A DNA stretch of 64,000 bases from Bacteroidota bacterium. Lineage in GTDB: Bacteria; Bacteroidota; Bacteroidia; Bacteroidales; VadinHA17. Below, in pieces: positions 35,401-44,892 of the stretch. The notes under the pieces are model-generated. The model was given only the letters and a program-made list of their open reading frames with translations, was not told the DNA's origin and made no database searches. How positions within the stretch are numbered: the stretch's first letter is position 1; every line of letters begins with the position of its first letter. Location: contig DRFJ01000051.1 of assembly GCA_011050615.1 (NCBI GenBank), positions 82,590 through 146,589 of the forward strand. The letters are read 5' to 3'. The position numbers and the translations under genes are program-made.

Positions 35401-38400
35401 TTACCCTGTTAAGAGTTCATCCTCAAATATCTCTGACAGCCTATCCACCAGTATATCCGCATTTTCCTCATCAAAGGGCATCGGGGGCCTTATTTTCAAT
35501 ACGTTATTATGCGGGCCGTCTGTCCCGGTTAATATTTTCATTTCCTTTAGCCTTTCCCTGACATAGGATGCTTCAACTCCCGCAGGCTCAAGGCTGTCAC
35601 GGTTCCTGACAAGCTCTATACCCAGGAATAAGCCTGATCCCCTGACATCACCCACCAGCGGATATCTGTCCATGAATGGCCTGAGCATACCAAGGAGGCA
35701 GGTTCCCGTTTCGTGTGCATGCTCCATATACTTATCTCTCAAAACAATTTCCAGGGTTTTCTTTCCGACTACTGCAGATACTGTATTTCCCCCGAAGGTG
35801 CTGAAAAATTCCATTCCGGTATTAAAGGCTGCCGCTATCTCCCTTGTCGTTACCACGGCAGCCAGGGGATGACCGTTACCAATCGGTTTGCCCAGTACAA
35901 CAATATCAGGTCTTACACCCTGGTCTTCAAAAGCATAAAAGGATGTTCCCATCCGTCCATAGCCCGTTTGCACCTCATCCGCTATGCATACACCGCCATT
36001 TCCCCTTACTATCCTGTATACCTCATCCAGATATCCCGCCGGAAATATCAGCTGCCCGCCTACACTCGGGCAGGTCTCAGCAATAAAAGCTGCAGGTTTA
36101 CTACCTTTCTTTTTCAGCTTAATGACTATCTCTTCTATATGCCCTGCATATTTCAATCCGGCCTCTCTGTCATCGTATTTATATTTGCCCCTGTAGCAAT
36201 CAGGTACCGGGGCTACGTGTACCCATGGCGGGCGGCCGCTGCCACCGGGGCCATCATGCTTATATGGTGAAATATCAATCAATGTATTAGTATTACCATG
36301 ATATGCTCCCTCAAGCACTATTACGTCTTTCATCCCGGTATAGGTGAAAGCAAGTCTCAGTGCCAGTTCATTAGCCTCACTTGCAGAGTTCAGAAAAAAA
36401 CATACTTCAAGTGGTTTTTGGAAAGTTCCCAGTAAAAGCTGCGCAAATTCGCCCGGATGATCATTTAAATACCTTGTATTGGTATTTAGTATTTTCATCT
36501 GTTCATAAGCAGCCTCAATAATCTCGGGATGGCAATGACCTATATGAGGGACATTGTTATAGGCATCGAGGTATTTCTGCCCTTGCCAATCATACATGTA
36601 TTGCATATATCCGCGTACCATCTTAACTGGTTTACGGTAGCTGAGACTTAGATTCTCCGCAAAATATTTCTTCCTCCTTCTCCATGTTTCATCAGCTGTT
36701 TTCTCTTTTTCAGGGAAACAGACTGAAGGTATGTTCAGAAAAAGGTCAGGATCGGGTGATAATAAGAACCAGGCATTTCTCTCCCATGGTTTGCATACTC
36801 CCGGGAAGTCAATTCCATAGCCCAGAAGATCTGTCATTATCTGGAAGTGGAGGTGAGGACTCCATCCTCCGTTCTCTGTAATGTCTCCAATCCAGGCAAA
36901 GACTTCACCTTTCTTTAGTTTTTTACCCTCTACAATCCCTTCTGATGATTTTCCTGCCAGGTGCCCGTAGAGTGTGAAAAACTCATCGCCTGTACCGGTC
37001 TGATGTTTCAGGATTATCATATGCCCGTAATCCAGCCCACCAGGCTTATAGTTGTAAAGATGAACTGTCGCGTCTGCAGGTGCATGAACCGGCGTCCCGG
37101 CAGGAGCAAAGATATCGATTCCCAGGTGAATTGTCCTGTCCTCAGCAGTTCTGTATTGCCTATTCCGGAAAACACTTGATGAATACAGTATACGGGCTTC
37201 GGCAAAACGCCCTATTCCGAATTTTCTCCGATGTCTTTTCAGTTCCTCTTCAATCCTTACTCCCAGCCTGCCAGCTGTATTCATTAGGGGATCGCTTTCA
37301 ACGAGGCTCCCGTTTACACCCAGATTCAACACCAGGCAATTCTTGTCGGTCATATGCTCACCCAGCAATGGATAAGCATCTTTCCCTATGTTTTCAACTG
37401 TGGAAATCAGTCTGCTTATTTTCCCGGGAGGTTTCATGCCACAGGCTTCCCTGAAAATGGTTTCAGCAAATAAGGGATGTATTTTCCCAAGGGCGGGGAT
37501 TATTTTTTTTATCGGTTCCTGGCTTATGGCAAGGTAACTGTCGCCCGGGCGCTCCCTCTGCTGTGAGGCAGCTATACATATACTGAGGGCAAGCCTCGTT
37601 TTCGCCATGGTAAAAAGTACCCTGATCTCCTTATCTCTGAGAGCAAATACCTTATGGTAGCCACTCAGGACGCTGGCAGCATCACGCAGGGGTTCATCCT
37701 TCCCCAGCATAAGATAGGCTATTGCAACTGCAACGTTCGCCACAGTATAACTGTAAACCATATCGCCAAAGTCAATAAAACCCTCTATCTCAGGTTTTTT
37801 CTCAAAAAGACCGGTGTCTGGATTTACAATAATATTATAGTCATTGACATCATTATGGATTACACTGCGCCTCAATTCAGCGGCTTCGGGTTTTACTATC
37901 TCCCTGTATTCACCGAGGGTATTTTTAATAAATACAGCGAGTTCCTCATCGCTTATAAGCCCGATGTTTTTAACAGCAATTTTTTCAAAGTTTGCCAGGT
38001 CCCATTTAAAATCACGATCGAAGCCCTTATTATAATACCCTTCCAGTGCAGCATCAATCCTGCCGAGTTTCATTCCCAGGTCTGTGATCATTTCGGCCGG
38101 GTGATTTTTCAGTAGTCCCACAGGCCTGCCCCTGAAATAGGTCACCAGCCTGGCACGGTATTTTTCATCAGGCGATACCACGAACTCAGCAATATCATTA
38201 CCCATTTTGTCCTGTACAATCACAGGGCACAAGGACACCCTTTCTGACAGGAATTTAAGCACATCATTCTGGGCTTCTATAAATTCATCATCCTCACAAG
38301 GATTGGTGATCTTAAGGACATATTCGGAACCATCCCCTGCAGTTAGCAGGACATTCTGATCCCTTTCCCCGTTCAGTTCACTGCAACTGACGGATAAACC

Positions 38401-38463
38401 ATATTTAAGATTGATAAATCTTTCTATTTCCTCCGTACCGATATTTGGTTTGTTTTTTACCAT
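35401..38463 (-). CDS. Three-domain fusion: APH-type kinase, M23 peptidase, class III PLP aminotransferase/phospholyase
   Basis: 1020-aa cytoplasmic-looking protein without signal peptide. Residues 1-345: aminoglycoside phosphotransferase/hydroxylysine-kinase-like domain with the Brenner motif HNDVNDYN (203-210) and metal motif IDFGD (230-234). Residues 440-560: M23/LytM zinc peptidase with HLGID (His446, Asp450) and HLH (His537, His539), so zinc ligands look intact. Residues 595-1020: class III aminotransferase with the PLP lysine K859 in LGKPIGNGHPL, closest in pattern to phosphoethanolamine/phosphohydroxylysine phospholyases. Kinase plus phospholyase suggests phosphorylation of an amino alcohol then elimination of phosphate and ammonia. 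The M23 role is unexplained. Similar fusions are annotated in other bacteria. Confidence 0.9.
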   Translation of the reverse strand: MVKNKPNIGTEEIERFINLKYGLSVSCSELNGERDQNVLLTAGDGSEYVLKITNPCEDDEFIEAQNDVLKFLSERVSLCPVIVQDKMGNDIAEFVVSPDEKYRARLVTYFRGRPVGLLKNHPAEMITDLGMKLGRIDAALEGYYNKGFDRDFKWDLANFEKIAVKNIGLISDEELAVFIKNTLGEYREIVKPEAAELRRSVIHNDVNDYNIIVNPDTGLFEKKPEIEGFIDFGDMVYSYTVANVAVAIAYLMLGKDEPLRDAASVLSGYHKVFALRDKEIRVLFTMAKTRLALSICIAASQQRERPGDSYLAISQEPIKKIIPALGKIHPLFAETIFREACGMKPPGKISRLISTVENIGKDAYPLLGEHMTDKNCLVLNLGVNGSLVESDPLMNTAGRLGVRIEEELKRHRRKFGIGRFAEARILYSSSVFRNRQYRTAEDRTIHLGIDIFAPAGTPVHAPADATVHLYNYKPGGLDYGHMIILKHQTGTGDEFFTLYGHLAGKSSEGIVEGKKLKKGEVFAWIGDITENGGWSPHLHFQIMTDLLGYGIDFPGVCKPWERNAWFLLSPDPDLFLNIPSVCFPEKEKTADETWRRRKKYFAENLSLSYRKPVKMVRGYMQYMYDWQGQKYLDAYNNVPHIGHCHPEIIEAAYEQMKILNTNTRYLNDHPGEFAQLLLGTFQKPLEVCFFLNSASEANELALRLAFTYTGMKDVIVLEGAYHGNTNTLIDISPYKHDGPGGSGRPPWVHVAPVPDCYRGKYKYDDREAGLKYAGHIEEIVIKLKKKGSKPAAFIAETCPSVGGQLIFPAGYLDEVYRIVRGNGGVCIADEVQTGYGRMGTSFYAFEDQGVRPDIVVLGKPIGNGHPLAAVVTTREIAAAFNTGMEFFSTFGGNTVSAVVGKKTLEIVLRDKYMEHAHETGTCLLGMLRPFMDRYPLVGDVRGSGLFLGIELVRNRDSLEPAGVEASYVRERLKEMKILTGTDGPHNNVLKIRPPMPFDEENADILVDRLSEIFEDELLTG

Positions 38464-38613
38464 TTATTGTAGCATCCTGATTTATAATACTTTTTCTTTA
38501 GACGTGCACACTACGCCTCTCAACTTTCGGCTTTAGCCTGGCTGCTGCCCTCATTTCATTTGGCCGGGGTTTTCACTTCCTTCAGACTTTTTTCCCTTTC
38601 GACTACTTTTCCT

Positions 38614-38645
38614 TTTGTACTTTTTCCTTTGTATTTTTATCTTTA
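38614..38645 (+). promoter_or_regulatory. Candidate promoter of elbB in a pyrimidine-rich region
   Basis: TTTG at 38614-38617, 20 bp, then TATCTTTA (one mismatch to TAnnTTTG) at 38638-38645, 22 bp before the ATG. The 60 bp upstream are strongly T/C-rich. Confidence 0.45.
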
Positions 38646-38667
38646 CTAATCAAAACCATAAAGTTAT

Positions 38668-39318
38668 ATGAAATTTGCAATAATATTATCAGGATGCGGG
38701 GTTTTTGACGGTGCCGAGATACATGAATCGGTCATGACTATGCTGGCAATAGCAAAAAACGGTGGCAGTTACGACATTTTTGCTCCGGATGTACGCCAGC
38801 ACCATGTCATCAATCATCTAAAGGGTGAGGAGATGGATGAGCAAAGGAATGTACTGGTTGAGGCAGCCCGTATAGCAAGAGGCAAGATAAAGGCGCTTCA
38901 TGAATACAGCCCCGGAGATTATGATGCTTTGATCATACCGGGAGGGTTTGGAGTAGCAAAAAATCTTTGCACCTATGCTATTGACGGAACTGATTTTTAC
39001 GTCGACAAGGTTGTTGAAAAAGCATTGAAATCGACTCATGCTGCAGGCAAAGCCATAGGAGCCTTATGCATTTCGCCGGTTCTTCTGGCCGGAGTGTTTG
39101 AAGGTATTGATGTCACCATAGGAAAGGACAAAAGCACTGCTGCTGATATTGAAAAGCTGGGAGCTGTTCATATTGAGACCGGCCCCTGCGAAATAGTCGT
39201 AGACAATGCCAGTAAAATAGTGAGCACTCCCGCCTATATGCTTGATTCAGGCATTGAGGATATATATGCCGGTGCCGATAATCTTGTGAAGGCTATTATT
39301 GAAATGGTGAAAGGGTAA
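38668..39318 (+). CDS. elbB: ElbB-type isoprenoid biosynthesis glyoxalase (DJ-1/PfpI superfamily)
   Basis: Class I glutamine amidotransferase-like protein of the ElbB group; the E. coli homologue has glyoxalase activity and affects isoprenoid yield. Motifs are LSGCGVFDGAEIHESVM at the N-terminus, DYDALIIPGGFGVAKNLC, the nucleophile region IGALCISPVLLAG with Cys, and IVSTPAYMLDSGI at the end. 216 aa is normal. Monocistronic, convergent with the DUF4294 gene. Confidence 0.93.
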   Translation: MKFAIILSGCGVFDGAEIHESVMTMLAIAKNGGSYDIFAPDVRQHHVINHLKGEEMDEQRNVLVEAARIARGKIKALHEYSPGDYDALIIPGGFGVAKNLCTYAIDGTDFYVDKVVEKALKSTHAAGKAIGALCISPVLLAGVFEGIDVTIGKDKSTAADIEKLGAVHIETGPCEIVVDNASKIVSTPAYMLDSGIEDIYAGADNLVKAIIEMVKG

Positions 39319-39325
39319 AGGCCTG

Positions 39326-39949
39326 TCAGAGCCTTCCATGCTCAATTTCATATATTACCTTCTCAATAAGGTAATCTTTTCCCTCTGGCTCATATTCCGA
39401 TTTCAGGTTGGAGCCAAAGATACGGGCGATACCCTGCCAGAAGAAAGCAGATAATGAGCCTCTGTAATCGCGTATTATATCATATGATGTATTTCGCGTT
39501 TCCCTGTCTATAAGCTTTATAAGTATTCTACCCTGGGTTATTGTCATATGCCTGATATCATCCTCGTACTCCCCGAACAAATCGGTTTCAAGATCTTTCA
39601 GGAACTGTTTTCTGGCCTTTTCCCCTTCTATTTGTTGAAGAGTATCATTTATTTCGGTAAATTTTTCCCTTACCACCAGGGCATAGGGGTATACTTTTTT
39701 CACATTATGCACCAGCCTCTGGTATCTCCACCACCGGAAACGCTCTTTCAGGCCCACTTTTTTTACAACATTTATTTCATCCAGCTCAATCTCAGGCATA
39801 GTCTCGCCATCACGAGTTACATTTTCAAGGATAAAAAAACGGTCACGGACTGAATCAATCTTGTGCATTACGGTGTCCTGTCCGCCCAGTGACAAAGCCG
39901 GCAGAAATAAGAGCGCTATATTTAAAATCCACTTCAACATACCGTACAA
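39326..39949 (-). CDS. DUF4294 domain-containing exported protein
   Basis: 207-aa protein with an N-terminal signal/anchor (about 4-22, MLKWILNIALLFLPALSLG) and a DUF4294 domain, a family found mainly in Bacteroidota. The typical core is visible: LHNVKKVYPYA-like RLVHNVKKVYPYALVVREKF (about 83-102), LKDLETDLFGEYEDDIRHMTITQGRILIKLIDRE (landmark) and FFWQGIARIFGSNLKSEYEP. Function unknown; periplasmic or lipoprotein-like. Start at 39949 or ATG 39940. Confidence 0.85.
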   Translation of the reverse strand: MYGMLKWILNIALLFLPALSLGGQDTVMHKIDSVRDRFFILENVTRDGETMPEIELDEINVVKKVGLKERFRWWRYQRLVHNVKKVYPYALVVREKFTEINDTLQQIEGEKARKQFLKDLETDLFGEYEDDIRHMTITQGRILIKLIDRETRNTSYDIIRDYRGSLSAFFWQGIARIFGSNLKSEYEPEGKDYLIEKVIYEIEHGRL

Positions 39950-40010
39950 AATTAATTAATCCTTCCTATATGTTGTTATTAATAACGAGTATAAATACAT
40001 TTGTGCAATC

Positions 40011-40646
40011 ATGGGCTACAAAGTTGATGATATCATTAAGAATGACCGTTTCAGGCATTTATATACTCTGTCATATGATGATATTATCCCCTTTGTTTTT
40101 AAGTACATCAAAAAGCATACCTTTCCCATAATCCTGGCATGGTCATTTCTGCTGGCCGTTATTATCTGGATGATAGATTTCCGTTTTGCCCTGGCAGGAA
40201 ATTTCAGGTTTTTGTATATTCTTATGCACAGTTTCATCGGTTTTATAGTTATCCCCATGCTTCTGGTCATCCCCCATGAATTTTTGCATATTGTACCGTA
40301 TTTCCTCGGAGGGGCAAGAAATATACGTGTTGGTGCCGACTGGAAACAGTATTATTTTTATGTGACATCACATCTTTACCCTGTAGGTCCCTTTCTTTTT
40401 ATCACCGTTGCACTAACACCTTTCATCCTGATAAGTGCAGGGCTGATATACCTGGTTTGTATTCTGCAGTCACCCCTCTGGACCTGGAGCCTCTTATGCA
40501 CTCTATTTATGCACACGACGATGTCAGCAGGCGATTTTGCCCTTATCAATTTTTACTGGACCAACCGTGATAGGAAGATCGTCACCTGGGACGACGCTGA
40601 CAGGAAAGAATCATATTTTTATGAGGAAACGAATGAGGAGAGATGA
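40011..40646 (+). CDS. DUF3267 membrane protein with HExxH zincin-like motif
   Basis: 211-aa integral membrane protein with four or five predicted helices (about 38-58, 66-90, 122-145, 147-170). The segment IPHEFLHIVPYF carries H-E-F-L-H, matching the HExxH zinc-protease signature inside a membrane helix, as in the DUF3267 (putative zincin peptidase) family. A later SAGDFALINFY could supply a third ligand (Asp), as in site-2-protease-like folds. Substrate unknown. Enzymatic activity is an inference from the motif. Confidence 0.8.
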   Translation: MGYKVDDIIKNDRFRHLYTLSYDDIIPFVFKYIKKHTFPIILAWSFLLAVIIWMIDFRFALAGNFRFLYILMHSFIGFIVIPMLLVIPHEFLHIVPYFLGGARNIRVGADWKQYYFYVTSHLYPVGPFLFITVALTPFILISAGLIYLVCILQSPLWTWSLLCTLFMHTTMSAGDFALINFYWTNRDRKIVTWDDADRKESYFYEETNEER

Positions 40647-40736
40647 AATGCTGGAGAGTCAATTGTGAACCGGGTCCTTTATCAACTTTATCAACTTTCT
40701 TATATATTTACATCTTCTTTCTAAAACTACAGTAAG

Positions 40737-42164
40737 ATGAGTAAGCTGGCAGAAGTACTGAAAAAATTCCCGCGTGTTTTCTGGGTGTCCAACATAATGG
40801 AATTATTTGAAAGGTGGGCATGGTATGGTTTTTATAACGCTTTTGCCCTCTATCTCACTCTTTCAAAGGATACGGGTGCCCTGGGCTTTAGCCAGGTACA
40901 AAAAGGTGCCATTATAGGAACCGGTTCAATGCTGCTTTACTTCCTGCCCGTAATAACAGGTGCCATAGCCGACAGGATTGGATACAAAAAGGTACTTATA
41001 TTTTCATATACCGCTTATGTTGCAGGGTTTTTCATGGTTGGCACCTTTGAATCATACGGTCTTGTTTTTGCCGCCTATATTTTCCTGGCACTGGCAGGTG
41101 CTCTGTTCAAGCCTGTCATCTCCGGTATGATAGCAAAAACCACAACAGATGAAACGGCATCCGTAGGCTTCGGTATATTTTACATTATGGTCAATATTGG
41201 TGGCTTCATAGGTCCCTTCATTGCCGGTTTTCTTTATAAAGTTGACTGGAACCTGGTATTTCTGATGTCTATTGTTACTATTGCCATAAACTATATTTTC
41301 GTCTTTTTCTTTTTTAAGGAACCATACAGGGCGCCTTCGGGTGTTAAATTCCTTCAAAATATCGGTATAGCTTTCAAAAATATCTGGCTTACGCTTAATA
41401 ACTGCAAATATGTACTCTTTCTTGTTATAATGGGTTTGTTCTGGACAGCTTTCAACCAGCTTTATTACTCCTTTCCTGTCTTCCTCGATCAATGGGTTGA
41501 CATGGATAAAATAGCTTATTTACTGGGGCTCCCGGCAGGCACCATTACTGCTCCCACAATTAGCAGCATGAATGCCTTCTTTATCATAGCATTGCAAATG
41601 TTGGTTTCTTCTGTCAGTATGCGATACAGACCATTACAATCAATGATTACCGGTATAATGATACTGGGTGGCGGGCTGCTGCTTATGTTCCTGACACGGA
41701 ATCCATGGATTATGCTGGTAGGTGTTCTTATATTCGCAATTGGCGAAATGGCCTCATCCCCGAAATTCAATGAGTATGTTGGCCGCATTGCTCCTCCTGA
41801 CAAAAAGGCCCTTTACATGGGTACTGTCTTCCTGGCAATAGCCATAGGGCACTTCCTTGCAGGATGGGTGTCCGGTAAGCCCTTCGAGGTACTGGCTGAT
41901 AAATATTACCTGCTGTCTAAGGCGATAGAGCAAAAAGGTTATACCATCCGGCCCATATCCGACCAGTTCACGCAAACCCAGTATTTCGAAAAAGCCCAGG
42001 AACTTTTTGGCATGGACGGTCAACAGCTTACCAGTTACCTCTGGGATAGCTATCACCCATCCAGTGTATGGGTCTTGTTTACCGGAATTGCCGTTGCCGC
42101 CAGCCTCCTCCTACTGCTTTACGATAAATTCATACTTAAAGGACAATCAAATAAAGTAAAATAA
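40737..42164 (+). CDS. Proton-dependent oligopeptide transporter-like MFS protein
   Basis: 475-aa membrane protein with about 12-14 helices. Features recalling the POT/PTR family are FWVSNIMELFERWAWYGFYNAFALYL (an ExxERFxYY-like helix-1 motif, here ELFERWAWYGFY), GAIADRIGYKKV between helices 2 and 3, and GFGIFYIMVNIGGFIGPFIAG. It probably imports peptides or related solutes with protons. Followed 10 bp downstream by the secreted PHP protein, suggesting an operon that processes and imports a common substrate, though this is inference. Confidence 0.85.
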   Translation: MSKLAEVLKKFPRVFWVSNIMELFERWAWYGFYNAFALYLTLSKDTGALGFSQVQKGAIIGTGSMLLYFLPVITGAIADRIGYKKVLIFSYTAYVAGFFMVGTFESYGLVFAAYIFLALAGALFKPVISGMIAKTTTDETASVGFGIFYIMVNIGGFIGPFIAGFLYKVDWNLVFLMSIVTIAINYIFVFFFFKEPYRAPSGVKFLQNIGIAFKNIWLTLNNCKYVLFLVIMGLFWTAFNQLYYSFPVFLDQWVDMDKIAYLLGLPAGTITAPTISSMNAFFIIALQMLVSSVSMRYRPLQSMITGIMILGGGLLLMFLTRNPWIMLVGVLIFAIGEMASSPKFNEYVGRIAPPDKKALYMGTVFLAIAIGHFLAGWVSGKPFEVLADKYYLLSKAIEQKGYTIRPISDQFTQTQYFEKAQELFGMDGQQLTSYLWDSYHPSSVWVLFTGIAVAASLLLLLYDKFILKGQSNKVK

Positions 42165-42174
42165 TAAATTAATC

Positions 42175-43233
42175 ATGAAAAAGTTAAGTATCTTCATTGT
42201 TATTCTGTTGATAAGCCTTAGCCTGGCTAATGGACAGAAGAAAATAATTAACATTCCCGACATACCGGGATATATTACCCTGAAGTGTGACTTTCACATT
42301 CATACTGTCTTTTCTGACGGCAACGTATGGCCTACTTACAGGGTAGATGAGGCCTGGAAAGACGGGCTTGACGTGCTTGCCATAAGCGATCACCTGGAGT
42401 ACCAGCCTCATAGAGAATACATCCCAACTGATCACAATGCTGCTTACGAAATAGCAGCAGGACTGGCAAAGGAAAGAAACCTTATCCTCATACATTCAAC
42501 AGAGATAACACGAAGCATGCCCCCGGGGCACCTTAATGCCCTTTTCCTCGAGGATGCAGCAGCAATTTACCGGGACGATCCCTTTGAGACCATTGAAAAA
42601 GCTGTGGAGCAGGGTGCCTTCATACAATGGAATCACCCGGGATGGAAAGCACAGGAGCCGGACGGCATACCTAAGCTTTATGATATTCACAGGGAATTGC
42701 TGGATAAGGCTTATATACATGGAATTGAATTTTTCAACTATACAGAATATTATCCTAATATCCTTGAATGGTGCAGGGAATATAAGCTGGCAGTATTAGC
42801 CAACAGTGATGAACACGAAGTTATTTCCGAAAATTACGGCCATTTCACACGTCCCATGACCCTTGTTTTTGCCAGAGAGCGTACTGAAGAGTCTATTAAG
42901 GAAGCCATGTTTGATACGCGTACACTGGCCTACTTTTATAATACCCTTGCAGGCAGGGAAGATCTGCTCAGGCAGGTTTTTGAGGCAAGTATTTCTGCAG
43001 GGAAGCCCTATTATGAAAATGAAAGGTATGAATGGATTGAAATTAAAAATAATTCAGATATCCCCTTTCAGATGATAAACGGAACACCGGGTGCAGCAGC
43101 AGAATTTACCATAGAAGCAAACAGCATTACAACACTGCGCATCGAAAAAGGAAGCGAAAATCCCCTTGAATGGGATATAAAAAACATGCTCACCGGCTAT
43201 GAAGAATATCTGCACGTAGTGTTGGATCATTAG
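42175..43233 (+). CDS. Secreted PHP-domain phosphoesterase
   Basis: A Sec signal peptide (MKKLSIFIVILLISLSLANGQ) precedes a PHP metal-dependent phosphoesterase-type domain: CDFHIHTVFSDGNVWPTYRV (HxH motif), VLAISDHLEYQPH, HSTEITRSMPPGHLNALF and LAVLANSDEHE. The C-terminal 70 residues form a small beta domain (EIKNNSDIPFQM...). 352 aa. It is exported to periplasm or surface; substrate unknown. It follows the POT-like transporter by 10 bp and is convergent with the TonB/anti-sigma gene. Confidence 0.87.
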   Translation: MKKLSIFIVILLISLSLANGQKKIINIPDIPGYITLKCDFHIHTVFSDGNVWPTYRVDEAWKDGLDVLAISDHLEYQPHREYIPTDHNAAYEIAAGLAKERNLILIHSTEITRSMPPGHLNALFLEDAAAIYRDDPFETIEKAVEQGAFIQWNHPGWKAQEPDGIPKLYDIHRELLDKAYIHGIEFFNYTEYYPNILEWCREYKLAVLANSDEHEVISENYGHFTRPMTLVFARERTEESIKEAMFDTRTLAYFYNTLAGREDLLRQVFEASISAGKPYYENERYEWIEIKNNSDIPFQMINGTPGAAAEFTIEANSITTLRIEKGSENPLEWDIKNMLTGYEEYLHVVLDH

Positions 43234-43246
43234 GTAGAAGAAACGA

Positions 43247-44251
43247 TTAATCACGTCTATCTAAAAAAATTAGCTCCAGCTTTACGGTATCCCTGACAGC
43301 TTCACCGTCCTTTAATGCCGGGAGCCATGCCGGCCCTTCCCTGACAAGCCTTATGGCCTCATCAGAGAATGCTTTCCCCGGGCTTTCCAGCACCCTTATT
43401 TCTCCTGTACTGCCATCAGGATTAACAATGATCTCCATGCTGACAGTCACCCTCCCCATATGCTTATACCCGGACGGATATACCTGTTTTTCCGCAAGAT
43501 ATTCACGGTATTCCTCCTGCTCAATAAGCGGTCTGGCATCCCTTGACATCTCAATGGCCGCCATCTTCAGGGCAACAACTTCATCCACCCTGGCTGCCTT
43601 CTTCAATGTTACCCGCTCATCTGTCACACCGGTGTCACGGTCATCTGCTTCAATCTCTCCCGCTTTTTCAGCTTTACCAGCAGCTACCAGATCAGATAAA
43701 TCTACCGTTTCTTCAACATCCTCCACCTTATCCACCGCCGGGATTATCTCATGTTCAATAACTATATTTCTCCCGGTATCCATTGATCCGGTCTCAGGCT
43801 TCTCAGTATCCGGGTCCGTGACCTCCTGCTTACCCGGAGCTAAATCCTCCGTGGTTCCGGGCTTTGATTCAGAAGGATCACCAAGAGGCAGTTCAGGGGC
43901 TTTCTTTTCTGTCATCTCCCTGTTCTCCGCAATCTGCTGACCGGTCTGCCTGAAATTTTTTACCAGAAGCACCGATGAAATAACAAGCAAGGCAACGATT
44001 GCAGCAGCTACCCGGTAAACCAGTGTGCTCTTTCGTTTTGTTCGTGACTTAATTCTTTTCTGCAAGGCATCAATATCTTCAGCTGCTTCACCGCCATCAA
44101 TGTGAGCATAACCCTCTACTGCTCCGGAAAGAAAGGGATCCGACTCCAGCTTTCTCTCAAAAGAATTCCTTTCGCCCGGTGTCATCTCATCATTAAGATA
44201 CCGTTTAATATCTTCGATGTGCCTCTTGTTATTTTTTCTGTTCTCTTTCAT
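43247..44251 (-). CDS. Membrane anti-sigma-like protein with TonB C-terminal domain
   Basis: 334 aa from ATG 44251. The cytoplasmic N-terminus (about 1-65) has an anti-sigma-type helical start, HIEDIKRYLNDEMTPGERNSFE, though without zinc-binding cysteines. One membrane helix spans about 78-97, then an acidic, Pro/Glu-rich periplasmic linker (about 100-240), then a TonB-C-like domain (about 248-334: YPSGYKHMGRVTVSMEIIVNPDGSTGEIRVLES, landmark). It overlaps the 3' end of the ECF sigma gene by 23 bp, the classic sigma/anti-sigma layout. Signal received by the TonB-C half from the outer membrane is inferred. A longer in-frame start at 44290 is less likely. Confidence 0.82.
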   Translation of the reverse strand: MKENRKNNKRHIEDIKRYLNDEMTPGERNSFERKLESDPFLSGAVEGYAHIDGGEAAEDIDALQKRIKSRTKRKSTLVYRVAAAIVALLVISSVLLVKNFRQTGQQIAENREMTEKKAPELPLGDPSESKPGTTEDLAPGKQEVTDPDTEKPETGSMDTGRNIVIEHEIIPAVDKVEDVEETVDLSDLVAAGKAEKAGEIEADDRDTGVTDERVTLKKAARVDEVVALKMAAIEMSRDARPLIEQEEYREYLAEKQVYPSGYKHMGRVTVSMEIIVNPDGSTGEIRVLESPGKAFSDEAIRLVREGPAWLPALKDGEAVRDTVKLELIFLDRRD

Positions 44252-44831
44252 TATTTCCGTCCATGCAAATTTTAAGTCTCCTTTTTGCATTCTGCAAATG
44301 AGATTTCACTTTCTTTTCCCCAATATTCATTATATCAGCAATTTCCCGGTAACATTTATTATCATAATAAAACAGTCTTATACAATCCTTATGTTCGTTT
44401 TTAAGCTTTTCCATACAATATTCCAGTAATTCCACACTCTCATCATCTGCCCTGTCAAGAGGATGCAATTCAGGTTCATTTTCCATAAAAAGATATTCAT
44501 TATCCTCAATATTCACTGTTCTACTAATATCTTTTCTTAATGATCTTAATTTCATCAGGCAATAGTGCTTTGTTAAGACGTACAACCAGCTCCTGAAATT
44601 ATCGACCTCATGCTTTCCCAACTCCGTAATAAGTTTTTCAAATATATCCACTACGGCATCCTGCGACATTTCCCTGTTCTTAAAATATTTTAGACTCACG
44701 CCATACACCAGTTCCATATACCTGGTAAATAAGACACCAAGTAAATCCAGGTTTCCGGATAAGCGGTAAGCCTGCAGTAATTCCCTGTCGCTTTTGTTTT
44801 CGTAACTTTTTCTTCTGAGGCGTAATGCCAT
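44229..44831 (-). CDS. ECF-type RNA polymerase sigma factor (TonB/VWA locus)
   Basis: 200-aa sigma-70 family protein: region 2 about 25-95 (YMELVYGVSLKYFKNREMSQDAVVDIFEKL, landmark; FRSWLYVLTKHYCLMKLRS) and region 4 about 135-190 (LKNEHKDCIRLFYYDNKCYREIADIMN, landmark; GEKKVKSHLQNAKRRLK). Its own -7 promoter element lies about 60 bp upstream. The downstream overlapping gene encodes its probable anti-sigma factor. Divergent from the secreted VWA protein, which is a likely regulon member. Confidence 0.9.
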   Translation of the reverse strand: MALRLRRKSYENKSDRELLQAYRLSGNLDLLGVLFTRYMELVYGVSLKYFKNREMSQDAVVDIFEKLITELGKHEVDNFRSWLYVLTKHYCLMKLRSLRKDISRTVNIEDNEYLFMENEPELHPLDRADDESVELLEYCMEKLKNEHKDCIRLFYYDNKCYREIADIMNIGEKKVKSHLQNAKRRLKICMDGNNEREQKK

Positions 44832-44892
44832 GAATATAAATATATTAGAGGCTGCCGGTAAATATCTTAAGTCAATATTACGAAAAAAATAT

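Noticed and set aside
43353..43940. Long plus-strand frame of 195 codons, Ser/Thr-rich
   Set aside because: Antisense to the TonB/anti-sigma gene; the composition is explained by the reverse of its Glu/Lys-rich linker.
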